Below, one piece after another: positions 7,425 to 16,020 of a stretch of DNA of 44,317 nt. Both the position numbers and the translations under genes were made by a program. The notes under the pieces are model-generated. The model worked only from the letters and a program-made list of their open reading frames with translations. It ran no database searches and was not told the DNA's origin. The first letter of the stretch is position 1. Every line of letters starts with the position of its first letter. Origin of the DNA: Bacteroidaceae bacterium (GTDB lineage: Bacteria; Bacteroidota; Bacteroidia; Bacteroidales; Bacteroidaceae). The DNA lies in contig JAEDMP010000012.1 in the NCBI GenBank assembly GCA_016302965.1, forward strand, positions 1 through 44,317. The letters run 5' to 3'.

Positions 7425-8261
7425 TCAGGTATTCAGGGTCGTGAGCTTCCAGTTGCCAGCCTGCCGGCTGAACTCCATCTCAATCTCCAGTCCGTTGGCT
7501 ATGCCGCGGATGAGGAATATCTTGCGCCGGCTCTCGACATAATCCTTGCCATAAATGATGTTATAAATCATGCCTGCAGGCATCTCCGGCGCAAAGGCGA
7601 GCCAGGTGTCGGGCGTGATGACCCCCTCTATCTGCTTGAAATCGTCGTCGGGGTCAGGCCCCGTAAAGGTCACGGGGTCATGCAGACTCTGAATCTGGAA
7701 AACCGTGTCGGTAGCGAAACGACTATAGAAAGCCAGGAAGGAGGCATTGGCTGTTTCGCTGAAATGCTTGTGTCGGATGGCTGTTAGCATCCACAGCCCT
7801 TGCTCGCGCTCAAACACATACTGCTTCACCCACTTCTGGTCGAGAAAGATTTTCTCCACCACCACATGCGCCACAGCCGTGTCCTTCATCAGTTCCATCT
7901 GCTTACGGTTGTCAAAAATCAAGGTATAATAGCCTTGATTGACGAAAAAACGGTCTGTCTTCCACTGTCCGCTCTCCAGCAGTTCCGTCTGCATCCCTTT
8001 CTCAACAGGCAGCGGGAAACGGATACGCTCACGCTGCAACTTGCGGTTGTCGATGAAATTGAAAAAGAAATCATCAAACAACTCGTCGGCAGCCTTGGGC
8101 AGCGGATTGGCTTCCAATACAGCCTCCATCGCAGCGGCACTGGTAGCCAGACTGTCGGTGGAATCAGCCGGCTCCTGTTCCGTCATCTTCTCATTCTTGT
8201 TACCCTGACATGCCACCATCAGCAGCATGGAGGTCAAAAACATTGCTAATAATCTGTTCAT
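7425..8261 (-). CDS. DUF4348 lipoprotein
   Basis: A 278-residue predicted lipoprotein. The N-terminus MNRLLAMFLTSMLLMVAC has a lipobox with Cys18. An acidic low-complexity linker (about 20-45) is followed by a globular region with ELFDDFFFNFIDNRKLQRER, matching my memory of DUF4348, a family confined to Bacteroidota. The domain contains repeated strands such as YYTLIFDN, KQYVFEREQGLWML and SRQAGNWKLTTL, like paired beta-sheet domains. Function is unknown. It heads an apparent operon with murB, which suggests an envelope role, but that is inference. Confidence 0.75.
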   Translation of the reverse strand: MNRLLAMFLTSMLLMVACQGNKNEKMTEQEPADSTDSLATSAAAMEAVLEANPLPKAADELFDDFFFNFIDNRKLQRERIRFPLPVEKGMQTELLESGQWKTDRFFVNQGYYTLIFDNRKQMELMKDTAVAHVVVEKIFLDQKWVKQYVFEREQGLWMLTAIRHKHFSETANASFLAFYSRFATDTVFQIQSLHDPVTFTGPDPDDDFKQIEGVITPDTWLAFAPEMPAGMIYNIIYGKDYVESRRKIFLIRGIANGLEIEMEFSRQAGNWKLTTLNT

Positions 8262-8299
8262 TTCGGTACTCGGAGCGTGCTCCGCCTCTCAAATTTCGG

Positions 8300-8307
8300 C
8301 AAAAGTA
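8300..8307 (-). promoter_or_regulatory. promoter of the DUF4348-murB operon (-7 TACTTTTG)
   Basis: TACTTTTG on the minus strand, 38 bases before the ATG at 8261. It is back to back with the pheS promoter. Confidence 0.6.
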
Positions 8308-8351
8308 CAACATTATTTTGAGATTATGCGCTATTTTTGCCATAAAAATCG

Positions 8352-8359
8352 TATCTTTG
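8352..8359 (+). promoter_or_regulatory. pheS promoter (-7 TATCTTTG)
   Basis: Perfect TAnnTTTG element 29 bases before the chosen pheS ATG. A second, weaker match (TATTTTTG, 8332-8339) precedes it. Its position inside the longest open frame argues against any upstream start. Confidence 0.65.
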
Positions 8360-8388
8360 CACAAAATTTTATCATAACCGACATTCAG

Positions 8389-9423
8389 ATGCTTAACAGA
8401 ATAGCAGAACTTCTCGAAGAAGTAAGAAACATGAACGCCGCCAACGCCACCGAACTGGAGGCTTTGCGACTGAAGTATCTCAGCAAAAAGGGTGTCATCA
8501 GTGCCCTGATGGCTGATTTCAGAAATGTGCCCGCCGAGCAGAAAAAAGAGGTGGGCATGAAGGTCAACGAACTGAAACAGACCGCCACCGAACGGCTGGC
8601 CGCCCTGAAGGAGCAGTTTGAGACCGCCGACACCGAGAACGACGGTCTGGACCTGACACGCTCCCCCTACCCCATCCAGCTGGGTACCCGCCATCCGCTC
8701 ACCATCGTCACCAATGAGATTATCGACATTTTCTCGCGCATGGGCTTTATCCTTGCCGACGGCCCCGAGGTGGAAGACGACAACCACGTGTTCACCAAGA
8801 TGAACTTTGCCGCCGACCATCCCGCCCGCGACATGCAGGACACCTTCTTCGTGTCGCAGCATCCCAACGATGTGACCAAGAATATCCTGTTGCGCTCCCA
8901 CACCAGCAGTGTACAGGCCCGCGTGATGGAGACCTCGCAGCCTCCCATCCGCATCATCTGCCCGGGTCGTGTCTACCGCAACGAGGCCATCACCGCCCGT
9001 GCCCACTGCTTCTTCCATCAGGTAGAGGGTCTGTATATCGACAAGAACGTATCGTTTACTGACCTCAAGCAGGTGCTCCTCTCGTTTGCCCGCGAGATGT
9101 TTGGCAACGACACCAAAATCCGCCTGCGCCCCAGCTACTTCCCCTTCACCGAACCCAGTGCCGAGATGGACATCTCCTGCCACATCTGCGGCGGCAAAGG
9201 CTGCGGCTTCTGCAAACATACGGGATGGGTGGAGATTCTTGGTTGCGGCATGGTAGACCCCAATGTGCTGGAGCTCTGCGGCATCGACAGCAAGGTATAT
9301 AGCGGATATGCCTTCGGCATGGGCGTGGAGCGCATCACCAACCTGAAATACCAGGTGAGCGACCTGCGCATGTTCTCCGAAAACGACACCCGCTTCCTCA
9401 AGGAGTTCGAGTCGGCCAACTAA
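8389..9423 (+). CDS. pheS: phenylalanine--tRNA ligase alpha subunit
   Basis: Charges tRNA-Phe as the catalytic subunit of the alpha2-beta2 enzyme; pheT is not in the window. The frame is open from 8227, but ATG 8389 gives 344 residues and the normal N-terminal coiled coil (MLNRIAELLEEVRNM...), and the promoter lies upstream of it. Class II motifs are visible: the entry segment GFILADGPEVEDD (119-131), motif 2 GRVYRNEA...FFHQVEGLY (193-216) and motif 3 FGMGVERI near the C-terminus. A CHICGGKGCGFC cluster (two CxxC pairs) is present as in many bacterial PheS. trmD follows after 48 bases and is probably cotranscribed. Confidence 0.95.
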   Translation: MLNRIAELLEEVRNMNAANATELEALRLKYLSKKGVISALMADFRNVPAEQKKEVGMKVNELKQTATERLAALKEQFETADTENDGLDLTRSPYPIQLGTRHPLTIVTNEIIDIFSRMGFILADGPEVEDDNHVFTKMNFAADHPARDMQDTFFVSQHPNDVTKNILLRSHTSSVQARVMETSQPPIRIICPGRVYRNEAITARAHCFFHQVEGLYIDKNVSFTDLKQVLLSFAREMFGNDTKIRLRPSYFPFTEPSAEMDISCHICGGKGCGFCKHTGWVEILGCGMVDPNVLELCGIDSKVYSGYAFGMGVERITNLKYQVSDLRMFSENDTRFLKEFESAN

Positions 9424-9471
9424 TGTCCGTTCCTTTCACCCACGTATCTTGTTATCATTGAGCATAATTGC

Positions 9472-10149
9472 ATGAGATTAGATATCATTACCGTTCTGCC
9501 CGAAATGATTGAGGGCTTTGTGCATGAGTCGATTCTCGCCCGTGCCGAAAAGAAAGGACTGGCCGAGATTCATCTCCACAACCTGCGCGACTACACCACC
9601 GACAAATGGCGCCGCGTCGACGACTATCCCTACGGGGGCTTCGCCGGCATGGTGATGCAATGCGAGCCCATCGACCGCTGTATCAGCGCACTCAAGGCGG
9701 AACGCGACTACGACGAGGTCATCTACACCTCGCCCGACGGCGAGCAGTTTGACCAGCATATAGCCAACGACCTCTCGCTCAAGCAGAACCTCATCATCCT
9801 TTGCGGACACTACAAGGGTATCGACCACCGCATACGCGAGCATCTCATCACCCGCGAAATCAGTATCGGCGACTATGTGCTGACAGGGGGCGAACTGGCT
9901 GCCGCTGTCATGGCCGATGCCATCGTGAGAGTAGTACCTGGGGTGATTGGCGACGAGCAGAGCGCACTCTCCGACTGTTTCCAGGATGACTTGCTCTCAG
10001 CCCCTATCTATACCCGTCCCGCCGACTACAAGGGATGGAAGGTGCCCGACATTCTGCTCAGCGGCAACGAGGCAAAAATCAAGCAGTGGGAACTCGACAT
10101 GGCCATGGAGCGCACACGCCAACTGCGCCCTGACCTCCTGGAGAAATAG
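9472..10149 (+). CDS. trmD: tRNA (guanine37-N1)-methyltransferase
   Basis: Methylates N1 of G37 next to the anticodon of CCN, CUN and CGG-reading tRNAs, preventing +1 frameshifts. The 225-residue product has the SPOUT trefoil-knot sequence: LCGHYKGIDHRI (110-121), ISIGDYVLTGGELAA (130-144) and VVPGVIGDEQSAL (153-165). The N-terminus RLDIITVLPEM and the YGGFAGMVM loop are typical. Usually trmD sits with rimM and rplS; here it is with pheS instead. A strong hairpin closes the unit. Confidence 0.95.
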   Translation: MRLDIITVLPEMIEGFVHESILARAEKKGLAEIHLHNLRDYTTDKWRRVDDYPYGGFAGMVMQCEPIDRCISALKAERDYDEVIYTSPDGEQFDQHIANDLSLKQNLIILCGHYKGIDHRIREHLITREISIGDYVLTGGELAAAVMADAIVRVVPGVIGDEQSALSDCFQDDLLSAPIYTRPADYKGWKVPDILLSGNEAKIKQWELDMAMERTRQLRPDLLEK

Positions 10150-10190
10150 CGTATATGTAGCGCTCTATTGGATGATTCCCTGATATATAT

Positions 10191-10233
10191 ATAATAAGGT
10201 GGATTCTTCGCTGAAGAATCCACCTTTATTATA
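10191..10233. terminator. bidirectional terminator between trmD and the patatin gene
   Basis: AAGGTGGATTCTTC pairs perfectly with GAAGAATCCACCTT across a GCT loop, and the stem continues into ATAATA/TATTAT with one bulge. The flanking A/T tracts serve both converging genes. Confidence 0.85.
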
Positions 10234-10261
10234 TAGGGACAGACGCTGGCCTCGGAGCTGA

Positions 10262-11119
10262 TCACGGGAGCCTTTCGGCCAGATGCAGGGCAAACTGCTC
10301 ACCGAGTTCGAAACCCTCCTCGTACAGGCGTTCCAACTTGACGGGATCCTTGCAGATGCGGTCTACCTCCATCGGACGCAAGGGACGAATGCAGGTAACA
10401 CTGCCCTCATCCTCCATACGTTCGAGCATCTCCAACTGGGCATTGTAGACGGCAATGCGATGGCTCAGTGCCACCCGCAGGCGAGGATAACGCTTATAGA
10501 TAAATGGGGGAATCTTGTGGTCCTTGCCCGTATTGCGGAAGCCGCGGTTGCGTGTGGCCACCACCACGTGACGCGTATACCCCTGACTGATGGAGCGTTC
10601 GATAGGGATGCTGTCGACAATGCCGCCATCGAGCATCGGCACCCCATCAACCATCACTACACGAGTCACGTAGGGCAGACTACTGCTGGCACGCACCACG
10701 TCCAGCAGCCGCTGGCGATTGCCGTCTTTTTCAAGGAGATATTCGGCACGCCCTGTCAGACAGTTGGTGGCCACCATCTCAAAGGTGGTGGGAGAGGCGA
10801 AATAGGTATCGTAATCGTAGGGTATCAGCTCATTGGGGAAACGGTCGTAGAGCAACTCAGGGTCGAAGATACAACCCTGGGTGAGGAGATGGCGCACGCC
10901 GAGATAGTCGTACTTCACCAGCATGTCGATATTCGAAATACGCGCACGGCGGGGCTGGCGGCTCACGTAGGACAAGCCATTGCAGGCTCCTGCCGACACC
11001 GCCACCACATATTTGAAGTAGAGACCATGCTTCATAAACGCATCGAGAACACCGCTCGTAAACACGCCTCGCATGCCTCCTCCCTCCAAAACGAGTCCAT
11101 AATTCCTTACAATCTGCAT
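10262..11119 (-). CDS. patatin-like phospholipase
   Basis: A 285-residue hydrolase of the patatin/RssA type, expected to cleave acyl esters of lipids with a Ser-Asp dyad. Visible are the oxyanion loop LEGGGMRGVF (11-20), the nucleophile region AVSAGACNG with Ser42, and Asp164 in LDGGIVDSIP. The usual GxSxG reads AVSAG here, with alanine in the first position. I start at ATG 11119 and reject a TTG at 11143 because the latter overlaps the -7 promoter element. The C-terminal third is rich in arginine and has no recognised domain. It shares a divergent promoter region with the aminopeptidase gene. Confidence 0.85.
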   Translation of the reverse strand: MQIVRNYGLVLEGGGMRGVFTSGVLDAFMKHGLYFKYVVAVSAGACNGLSYVSRQPRRARISNIDMLVKYDYLGVRHLLTQGCIFDPELLYDRFPNELIPYDYDTYFASPTTFEMVATNCLTGRAEYLLEKDGNRQRLLDVVRASSSLPYVTRVVMVDGVPMLDGGIVDSIPIERSISQGYTRHVVVATRNRGFRNTGKDHKIPPFIYKRYPRLRVALSHRIAVYNAQLEMLERMEDEGSVTCIRPLRPMEVDRICKDPVKLERLYEEGFELGEQFALHLAERLP

Positions 11120-11140
11120 AATAAACCCTAAATTTTTGTG

Positions 11141-11148
11141 CAAAGATA
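11141..11148 (-). promoter_or_regulatory. patatin gene promoter (-7 TATCTTTG)
   Basis: TATCTTTG on the minus strand, 21 bases upstream of the ATG at 11119. It settles the start choice for that gene. Confidence 0.65.
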
Positions 11149-11170
11149 CATGTTTTTTGCAAAAATCACC

Positions 11171-11178
11171 TATCTTTG
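11171..11178 (+). promoter_or_regulatory. aminopeptidase P promoter (-7 TATCTTTG)
   Basis: TATCTTTG, 27 bases before ATG 11206, arranged back to back with the patatin promoter 22 bases away. Confidence 0.65.
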
Positions 11179-11205
11179 CAGCATTAATTGAAACATTTTT
11201 AGATT

Positions 11206-12606
11206 ATGTTTAGCACAGAAACTTATATCAACAGACGCAACGAGCTGAAAAAACTCGTTGGCGAGGGTCTCGTTCTGCTCTTCGGCAACAACGAGTCACC
11301 CGCCAATTATCCCAATAACGGTTACTCTCCCTTCCGCCAGGACTCGAGTTTCCTCTACTTCTTCGGACAGCACAGGGACGGACTGGTGGGTGTCATCGAC
11401 ATCGACAATGACCAGGAGTGGCTTTTCGGCAATGACATCGACATCGAAGACATCGTATGGTATGGCTCGGTGGACAGCGTGGCACATCTGGCCCAGCAGG
11501 TGGGCGTGAGCCAAACCAAGCCCATGGCTGCGCTGAAGACGCTCTGCGACCAGGCTGCTGCCCAGCAGCGCCCCATCCACTTCCTGCCCCCCTACCGCTA
11601 CGACATCCAGATACAGATCATGGACCTGCTGGGCATCCATCCCAGCCAGCAGAAGGAGAAAGCATCACTGCCACTCATCCAGGCGGTGGTGAAACTGCGC
11701 TGCACCAAGGAGCCCCAGGAAATTGAGGCCATCGAGCGCGCCTGCGAGGTGGGTTACAAGATGCACACCAAAGCCATGCAATTGGTGAGACCCGGACTGT
11801 CCGAACGTTTCATCGCCGGACAGGTGGACGGCATCGCACGCTCCTATGCCCAGGGCATAAGCTTTGCCACCATCTTCAGCCAGCACGGCGAGATTATGCA
11901 CGGCGCTCCCTCCAACGCCCTGCTCGAAGAGGGACGGTTAGTGCTCTGCGATGCGGGCTGCGAACTCGACGACTACTGCTCGGACAATACACGCACCATG
12001 CCTGTCAACGGGGTGTTCACCCAGCGCCAGAAGGAGATTTACAGCATCGTGGAAGACTGTCACGACTATGTGCTGGAGGTAGCCAAACCCGGCGTGAAAT
12101 ACTTTGACGTGCATCTTGACGTCTGCCGGCTGATGACCAACCGCCTGAAAGAACTCGGACTCATGAAGGGCGACACCGAAGAGGCCGTGCAGGCTGGAGC
12201 CCACGCCCTGTTCCTGCCCCACGGACTGGGACACATGATGGGTATGGACGTACACGACATGGAGGGTCTGGGGCAGATTCACGTGGGATTTGACGAGGAG
12301 ACTCGCCCGCGGCTCGACCAGTTCGGTACCAACTGTCTGCGCATGGGCCGCCGTCTGGAAGAGGGTTTTGTCGTGACCGACGAACCGGGCATCTACTTCA
12401 TTCCCGACCTCATCGACGACTGGAAGAGGAATGGCCACTGCGCCGGGTTCCTCAACTTCGAACAGATTGAAACCTACAAGGATTTCGGTGGCATACGCAT
12501 CGAGGATGATGTACTCATCACCGCCGACGGATGCCGCTTCCTGGGAGAAAGCCGCATACCCTATCACATCGCCGATGTGGAGGAGTATATGAGAAAGAAC
12601 AGATAA
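11206..12606 (+). CDS. pepP: Xaa-Pro aminopeptidase (aminopeptidase P)
   Basis: Removes N-terminal residues that precede proline; a cytoplasmic di-manganese enzyme. An N-terminal creatinase-like domain (about 1-170, including YFFGQHRDGLVGVID) precedes the pita-bread catalytic domain. Expected metal ligands are all present: Asp249 and Asp260 (LCDAGCELDDYCSDNTRT), His343 (LPHGLGHMMGMDVHD), Glu393 (VVTDEPGIY) and Glu433 (GGIRIEDDVLIT). The length of 466 residues is standard. It is followed after 34 bases by a peptidase of another class, so the two may form a peptide-degradation unit. Confidence 0.93.
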   Translation: MFSTETYINRRNELKKLVGEGLVLLFGNNESPANYPNNGYSPFRQDSSFLYFFGQHRDGLVGVIDIDNDQEWLFGNDIDIEDIVWYGSVDSVAHLAQQVGVSQTKPMAALKTLCDQAAAQQRPIHFLPPYRYDIQIQIMDLLGIHPSQQKEKASLPLIQAVVKLRCTKEPQEIEAIERACEVGYKMHTKAMQLVRPGLSERFIAGQVDGIARSYAQGISFATIFSQHGEIMHGAPSNALLEEGRLVLCDAGCELDDYCSDNTRTMPVNGVFTQRQKEIYSIVEDCHDYVLEVAKPGVKYFDVHLDVCRLMTNRLKELGLMKGDTEEAVQAGAHALFLPHGLGHMMGMDVHDMEGLGQIHVGFDEETRPRLDQFGTNCLRMGRRLEEGFVVTDEPGIYFIPDLIDDWKRNGHCAGFLNFEQIETYKDFGGIRIEDDVLITADGCRFLGESRIPYHIADVEEYMRKNR

Positions 12607-12640
12607 ACAAATATTTTATAACAATAATAGTATCAAGACA

Positions 12641-13843
12641 ATGAAAAAGATTTTTGCTTTCACTCTCGCCGCCCTTATGGCTACGGGAGTAATGGCTGAG
12701 GAGAAGAAAGACTCCGTCAACAAGAACAAACCGGTGTTCACCACCATCAAGGAGAACCCCATCACCAGTATCAAGGACCAGAACCGCAGCGGCACCTGCT
12801 GGGCTTACTCTACCCTCTCCTATTTCGAGAGTGAAATCCTGCGCAAGACCGGCAAGACCTACGACCTCTGCGAGAGCTTCGTGGCCAACAAGACTTATAT
12901 GGACCGTGCCATCCAGGTGGTGCGTCTGCACGGCGACTGCCAGTTTTCCCAGGGCGGCTCATGCTACGACCCCTTGTACTGCCTCATCAACTATGGTATC
13001 TGCCCCGAAGGAGCCATGCCTTTCCCCGGCTCGCTCTATGGTGACTCACTCAACAACTTCAATGAGTTCTTCGGTGTGATGGAACCCTACGTGGCTGCCA
13101 TCTCGAAGAGCAGCGAGAAGAAGATCTCCAGCCAGTGGAAGGTGGGTCTGCAGGGCATCCTCGACGCCTACCTCGGCAAGTGCCCCGAGAAATTCACCTA
13201 CGAGGGCAAGGAGTACACCCCCCAATCATTCGCAGCCAGCCTCGGACTCAACTTCGACGACTATGTGACCATCACCTCCTACACCCATCACCCCTTCTAC
13301 ACCCGTTTTGCCGTTGAGGTACAGGACAACTGGCGCAATCCCCTCTCCTACAACGTGCCCATGGACGAGATGATGCGCATCATCGACAATGCCATCGAGC
13401 AGGGTTACACCATCGCCTGGGGCGGTGACGTGAGCGAAGAGGGATTCACCCGCAAGGGAACAGCCTATGCCTACGACACCAAGGCCATCCAGAGCCTCAA
13501 GGGCAGCGACGCCGCCCGCTGGATGCGTCTGGAGAAAGCCAAGAAGACCGAACTCTTCGACTCGCTCGGCTGCACTGCTCCCGAGATTGTGCCCACCCAG
13601 GAGATGCGTCAGCAGCGTTTCGACAACTGGGAACTGACCGATGACCACGGCATGCTCATCTATGGTGTGGCCAAAGACCAGAACGGCAAGGAATACTACA
13701 TGGTGAAGAACTCATGGGGAGAGTGGGGCGAATACAAAGGTATCTGGTATATGACCAAGGCCTTCATCGCCGCCAACACCATGGACTATATGGTGAACAA
13801 GAATGCCATCCCCAAGGACATCCGCAAGAAACTCGGACTCTAA
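12641..13843 (+). CDS. C1 family cysteine peptidase (bleomycin hydrolase/PepC-like)
   Basis: A papain-fold aminopeptidase of 400 residues. The catalytic triad is visible: Gln47 and Cys53 in KDQNRSGTCWAYST, His336 in TDDHGMLIYG and Asn357 in VKNSWGEWG. The layout, with a large insert between the Cys and His regions, follows bleomycin hydrolase/PepC. Unlike cytoplasmic PepC it carries a signal peptide (MKKIFAFTLAALMATGVMAE), so it is exported to the periplasm or beyond. The C-terminus is KKLGL; whether it self-trims, as in bleomycin hydrolase, cannot be told. The lipoprotein gene downstream is 9 bases away. Confidence 0.9.
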   Translation: MKKIFAFTLAALMATGVMAEEKKDSVNKNKPVFTTIKENPITSIKDQNRSGTCWAYSTLSYFESEILRKTGKTYDLCESFVANKTYMDRAIQVVRLHGDCQFSQGGSCYDPLYCLINYGICPEGAMPFPGSLYGDSLNNFNEFFGVMEPYVAAISKSSEKKISSQWKVGLQGILDAYLGKCPEKFTYEGKEYTPQSFAASLGLNFDDYVTITSYTHHPFYTRFAVEVQDNWRNPLSYNVPMDEMMRIIDNAIEQGYTIAWGGDVSEEGFTRKGTAYAYDTKAIQSLKGSDAARWMRLEKAKKTELFDSLGCTAPEIVPTQEMRQQRFDNWELTDDHGMLIYGVAKDQNGKEYYMVKNSWGEWGEYKGIWYMTKAFIAANTMDYMVNKNAIPKDIRKKLGL

Positions 13844-13852
13844 CCGCAAGAA

Positions 13853-14476
13853 ATGAGAAAAGTATTATTCGCAGTCATAGCGGCAATGGTCATGACGGCC
13901 ATTGCCGCCTGTGACGATTACGAGACCTACGGCGACAAGAAGAAGAAGGAGCGTGACGCCATTGCCACCTTCCTGAGCGACTCTGCCTTCCAGGTAATCA
14001 GCGAAGAGACGTTCAACGCCCAGGGCAACACCACCGACGTGTCCAAGAAAGAGTTTGTCTACTTGACCAAAAGCGGTGTGTACATGCAGATTGTGCGCAA
14101 GGGATGCGGCACCATACTCGAAGAGAACCGACAGGTGAACCTGCTCTGCCGCTTCTATGAGTACAGCCTTCTCGACAAGGTCTACTCGGCATCGAACATC
14201 ACCGACCCCCGGAACTACGACAAGATGACCATCACCCGCACGGGCAGCAATTACACCGCCTCGTTCACGACGGGTGTGATGTACAGCACCTATGGTGCAT
14301 TTGTGCCCTCCGGCTGGATGGTTCCCCTGCAGTATCTGCTGCTCGGACGCCAGGACAGCGAAGAGAGCGAGATAGCCCGCGTAAGACTCATCGTGCCCCA
14401 TTCTCAGGGCCACTCCACCGCTTCGTCCTACGTCTACCCCTTCTTCTATGACATTACTTACCAGAGAGCCAACTAA
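13853..14476 (+). CDS. DUF4827 lipoprotein
   Basis: A 207-residue predicted lipoprotein with the signal MRKVLFAVIAAMVMTAIAAC and lipidated Cys20. It is followed by DDYETYGDKKKKERDAIATF, which I recognise as the start of the Bacteroidota family DUF4827. The middle (YMQIVRKGCGT, VNLLCRFYEYSLLD) and the end (VPLQYLLLGRQ, ARVRLIVPHSQGH) follow the strand pattern of FKBP-type isomerases, so a divergent FKBP fold is possible, but isomerase activity should not be assumed. It is wedged between the C1 peptidase gene (9 bases) and the mutase gene (6 bases), clearly in one operon. Confidence 0.8.
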   Translation: MRKVLFAVIAAMVMTAIAACDDYETYGDKKKKERDAIATFLSDSAFQVISEETFNAQGNTTDVSKKEFVYLTKSGVYMQIVRKGCGTILEENRQVNLLCRFYEYSLLDKVYSASNITDPRNYDKMTITRTGSNYTASFTTGVMYSTYGAFVPSGWMVPLQYLLLGRQDSEESEIARVRLIVPHSQGHSTASSYVYPFFYDITYQRAN

Positions 14477-14482
14477 GAGATT

Positions 14483-15886
14483 ATGACACTTATCAAATCC
14501 ATTTCAGGAATACGCGGAACCATCGGCGGCAGAACCGGCGATACACTGAATCCGCTCGATATCGTGAAGTTTACCACCGCCTACGCCACGTTTATCCGCC
14601 GCCATACGCCCAACGGCAGCAAGCGGATTGTGGTGGGACGCGACGGACGCATCTCGGGCGGGATGGTGAGCCAGATTGTCAACGGCACCCTGCTCGGCAT
14701 GGGCTACGATGTTGTTGACCTCCAGCTGGCCTCAACCCCCACAACCGAACTGGGAGTGGTGAGACACCAGGCCGACGGCGGCATCATCATCACCGCCAGC
14801 CATAACCCGCGACAGTGGAACGCCCTGAAACTGCTCAACGCCCAGGGCGAGTTTCTCACGGCAGCCGAAGGAGCCGAGGTGCTCGCCATCGCCGAAGCCG
14901 AGGATTTCGACTATGCCGACGTGGACCATCTGGGCCGTTACAGCCTCTGCAACGACATGGACGAGGCCCACGTACAGATGGTGCTCCAACTCCCGCTCGT
15001 GAAGGTGGAGGCCATCCGTCAGCAGCATTTCAGGGTATGTGTAGATGCCATCAACAGTGTGGGAGCCCTCATCCTGCCGCGCTTGCTCGACCAACTGGGC
15101 GTGGAGTATACCATCCTCAACCGGGAGTGTAGCGGCGACTTCGCCCACAACCCCGAACCCTTAGAGAAAAACCTGCAGGGCATCATGGAGGAGATGCACC
15201 AGAAGCACTATGACCTGGGCATCGTGGTAGACCCGGATGTAGACCGTCTGGCCTTCATCAGCGAAGATGGCACGATGTTTGGCGAGGAATACACCTTGGT
15301 GAGCGTGGCCGACTATGTGCTGGGCCATACGCCGGGCAACACCGTGAGCAACCTCAGCTCTACCCGCGCACTGCGCGACGTGACCCGCCGCCACGGCGGT
15401 GAATATGCAGCGGCTGCTGTGGGCGAGGTGAACGTGACCACAAAGATGAAGGAAGTGGGAGCCGTGATTGGAGGCGAAGGCAACGGCGGAGTGATTTATC
15501 CCGAATGTCACTATGGACGCGACGCGCTGGTGGGCATCGGACTCTTCCTCTCCGCACTGGCCGAGAAGAAGATGACAGCCAGCCAACTGCGCCAGACCCT
15601 GCCAGACTACAGTATTGCCAAAAACCGCATTGACCTCACCCCTGGCACCGACATCGACACACTGCTTGCACAAATCAAGGAGCTCTACCGGAACGAGCAG
15701 GTGACGGATATCGACGGAGTGAAGATTGACTTTGCCGACAAGTGGGTACACCTGCGCAAATCAAACACCGAACCCATCATCCGCGTCTACAGCGAAGCGG
15801 CTACCATCGAGGAGGCCGACGCACTGGGCAAGGATATTATGGAGGTGGCGCTGCGCTATGTGAATACACCTGGCAGCGGTCATTAA
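14483..15886 (+). CDS. glmM: phosphoglucosamine mutase-type phosphohexomutase
   Basis: Interconverts glucosamine-6-phosphate and glucosamine-1-phosphate on the route to UDP-GlcNAc, or a closely related hexose phosphate. The 467-residue protein has the four phosphohexomutase signatures: catalytic Ser106 in TASHNPRQWN, the metal loop DPDVDR (250-255), the sugar loop GGEGNGGVIYPE, and the phosphate loop RKSNTEPIIRVYSEA near the C-terminus. The N-terminus SISGIRGTIGG is typical. Substrate choice between glucosamine and other hexoses cannot be proven by reading, but the sugar loop favours GlmM. It is the last gene of the pepP-to-glmM run. Confidence 0.88.
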   Translation: MTLIKSISGIRGTIGGRTGDTLNPLDIVKFTTAYATFIRRHTPNGSKRIVVGRDGRISGGMVSQIVNGTLLGMGYDVVDLQLASTPTTELGVVRHQADGGIIITASHNPRQWNALKLLNAQGEFLTAAEGAEVLAIAEAEDFDYADVDHLGRYSLCNDMDEAHVQMVLQLPLVKVEAIRQQHFRVCVDAINSVGALILPRLLDQLGVEYTILNRECSGDFAHNPEPLEKNLQGIMEEMHQKHYDLGIVVDPDVDRLAFISEDGTMFGEEYTLVSVADYVLGHTPGNTVSNLSSTRALRDVTRRHGGEYAAAAVGEVNVTTKMKEVGAVIGGEGNGGVIYPECHYGRDALVGIGLFLSALAEKKMTASQLRQTLPDYSIAKNRIDLTPGTDIDTLLAQIKELYRNEQVTDIDGVKIDFADKWVHLRKSNTEPIIRVYSEAATIEEADALGKDIMEVALRYVNTPGSGH

Positions 15887-15907
15887 TCCGTATCACAAGT
15901 AAAAAAG

Positions 15908-15978
15908 TTTTTGACCTGTACGGTGGAGGATACAGATAGCCCTTGGGGGGCGTTTCTTTCACCGATACAGGTCAAAAT
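15908..15978. repeat. long inverted repeat between convergent genes
   Basis: TTTTTGACCTGTA-CGGTG (15908-15925) pairs with CACCGATACAGGTCAAAAT (15960-15978) with one bulged base, leaving a loop of about 34 bases that contains a G-run. It sits between the converging glmM and nrnA genes and may act as a two-way terminator. The loop is longer than usual, so a structured RNA or an insertion scar is possible. Confidence 0.6.
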
Positions 15979-16020
15979 ATACTCAGCGGATAAGCAGGAA
16001 AAAAAAACGGTTGGTGGCGT

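Noticed and set aside
8227..8388. Upstream extension of pheS
   Set aside because: The extension crosses the pheS promoter and overlaps the divergent lipoprotein gene start. The ATG at 8389 gives the standard N-terminus.
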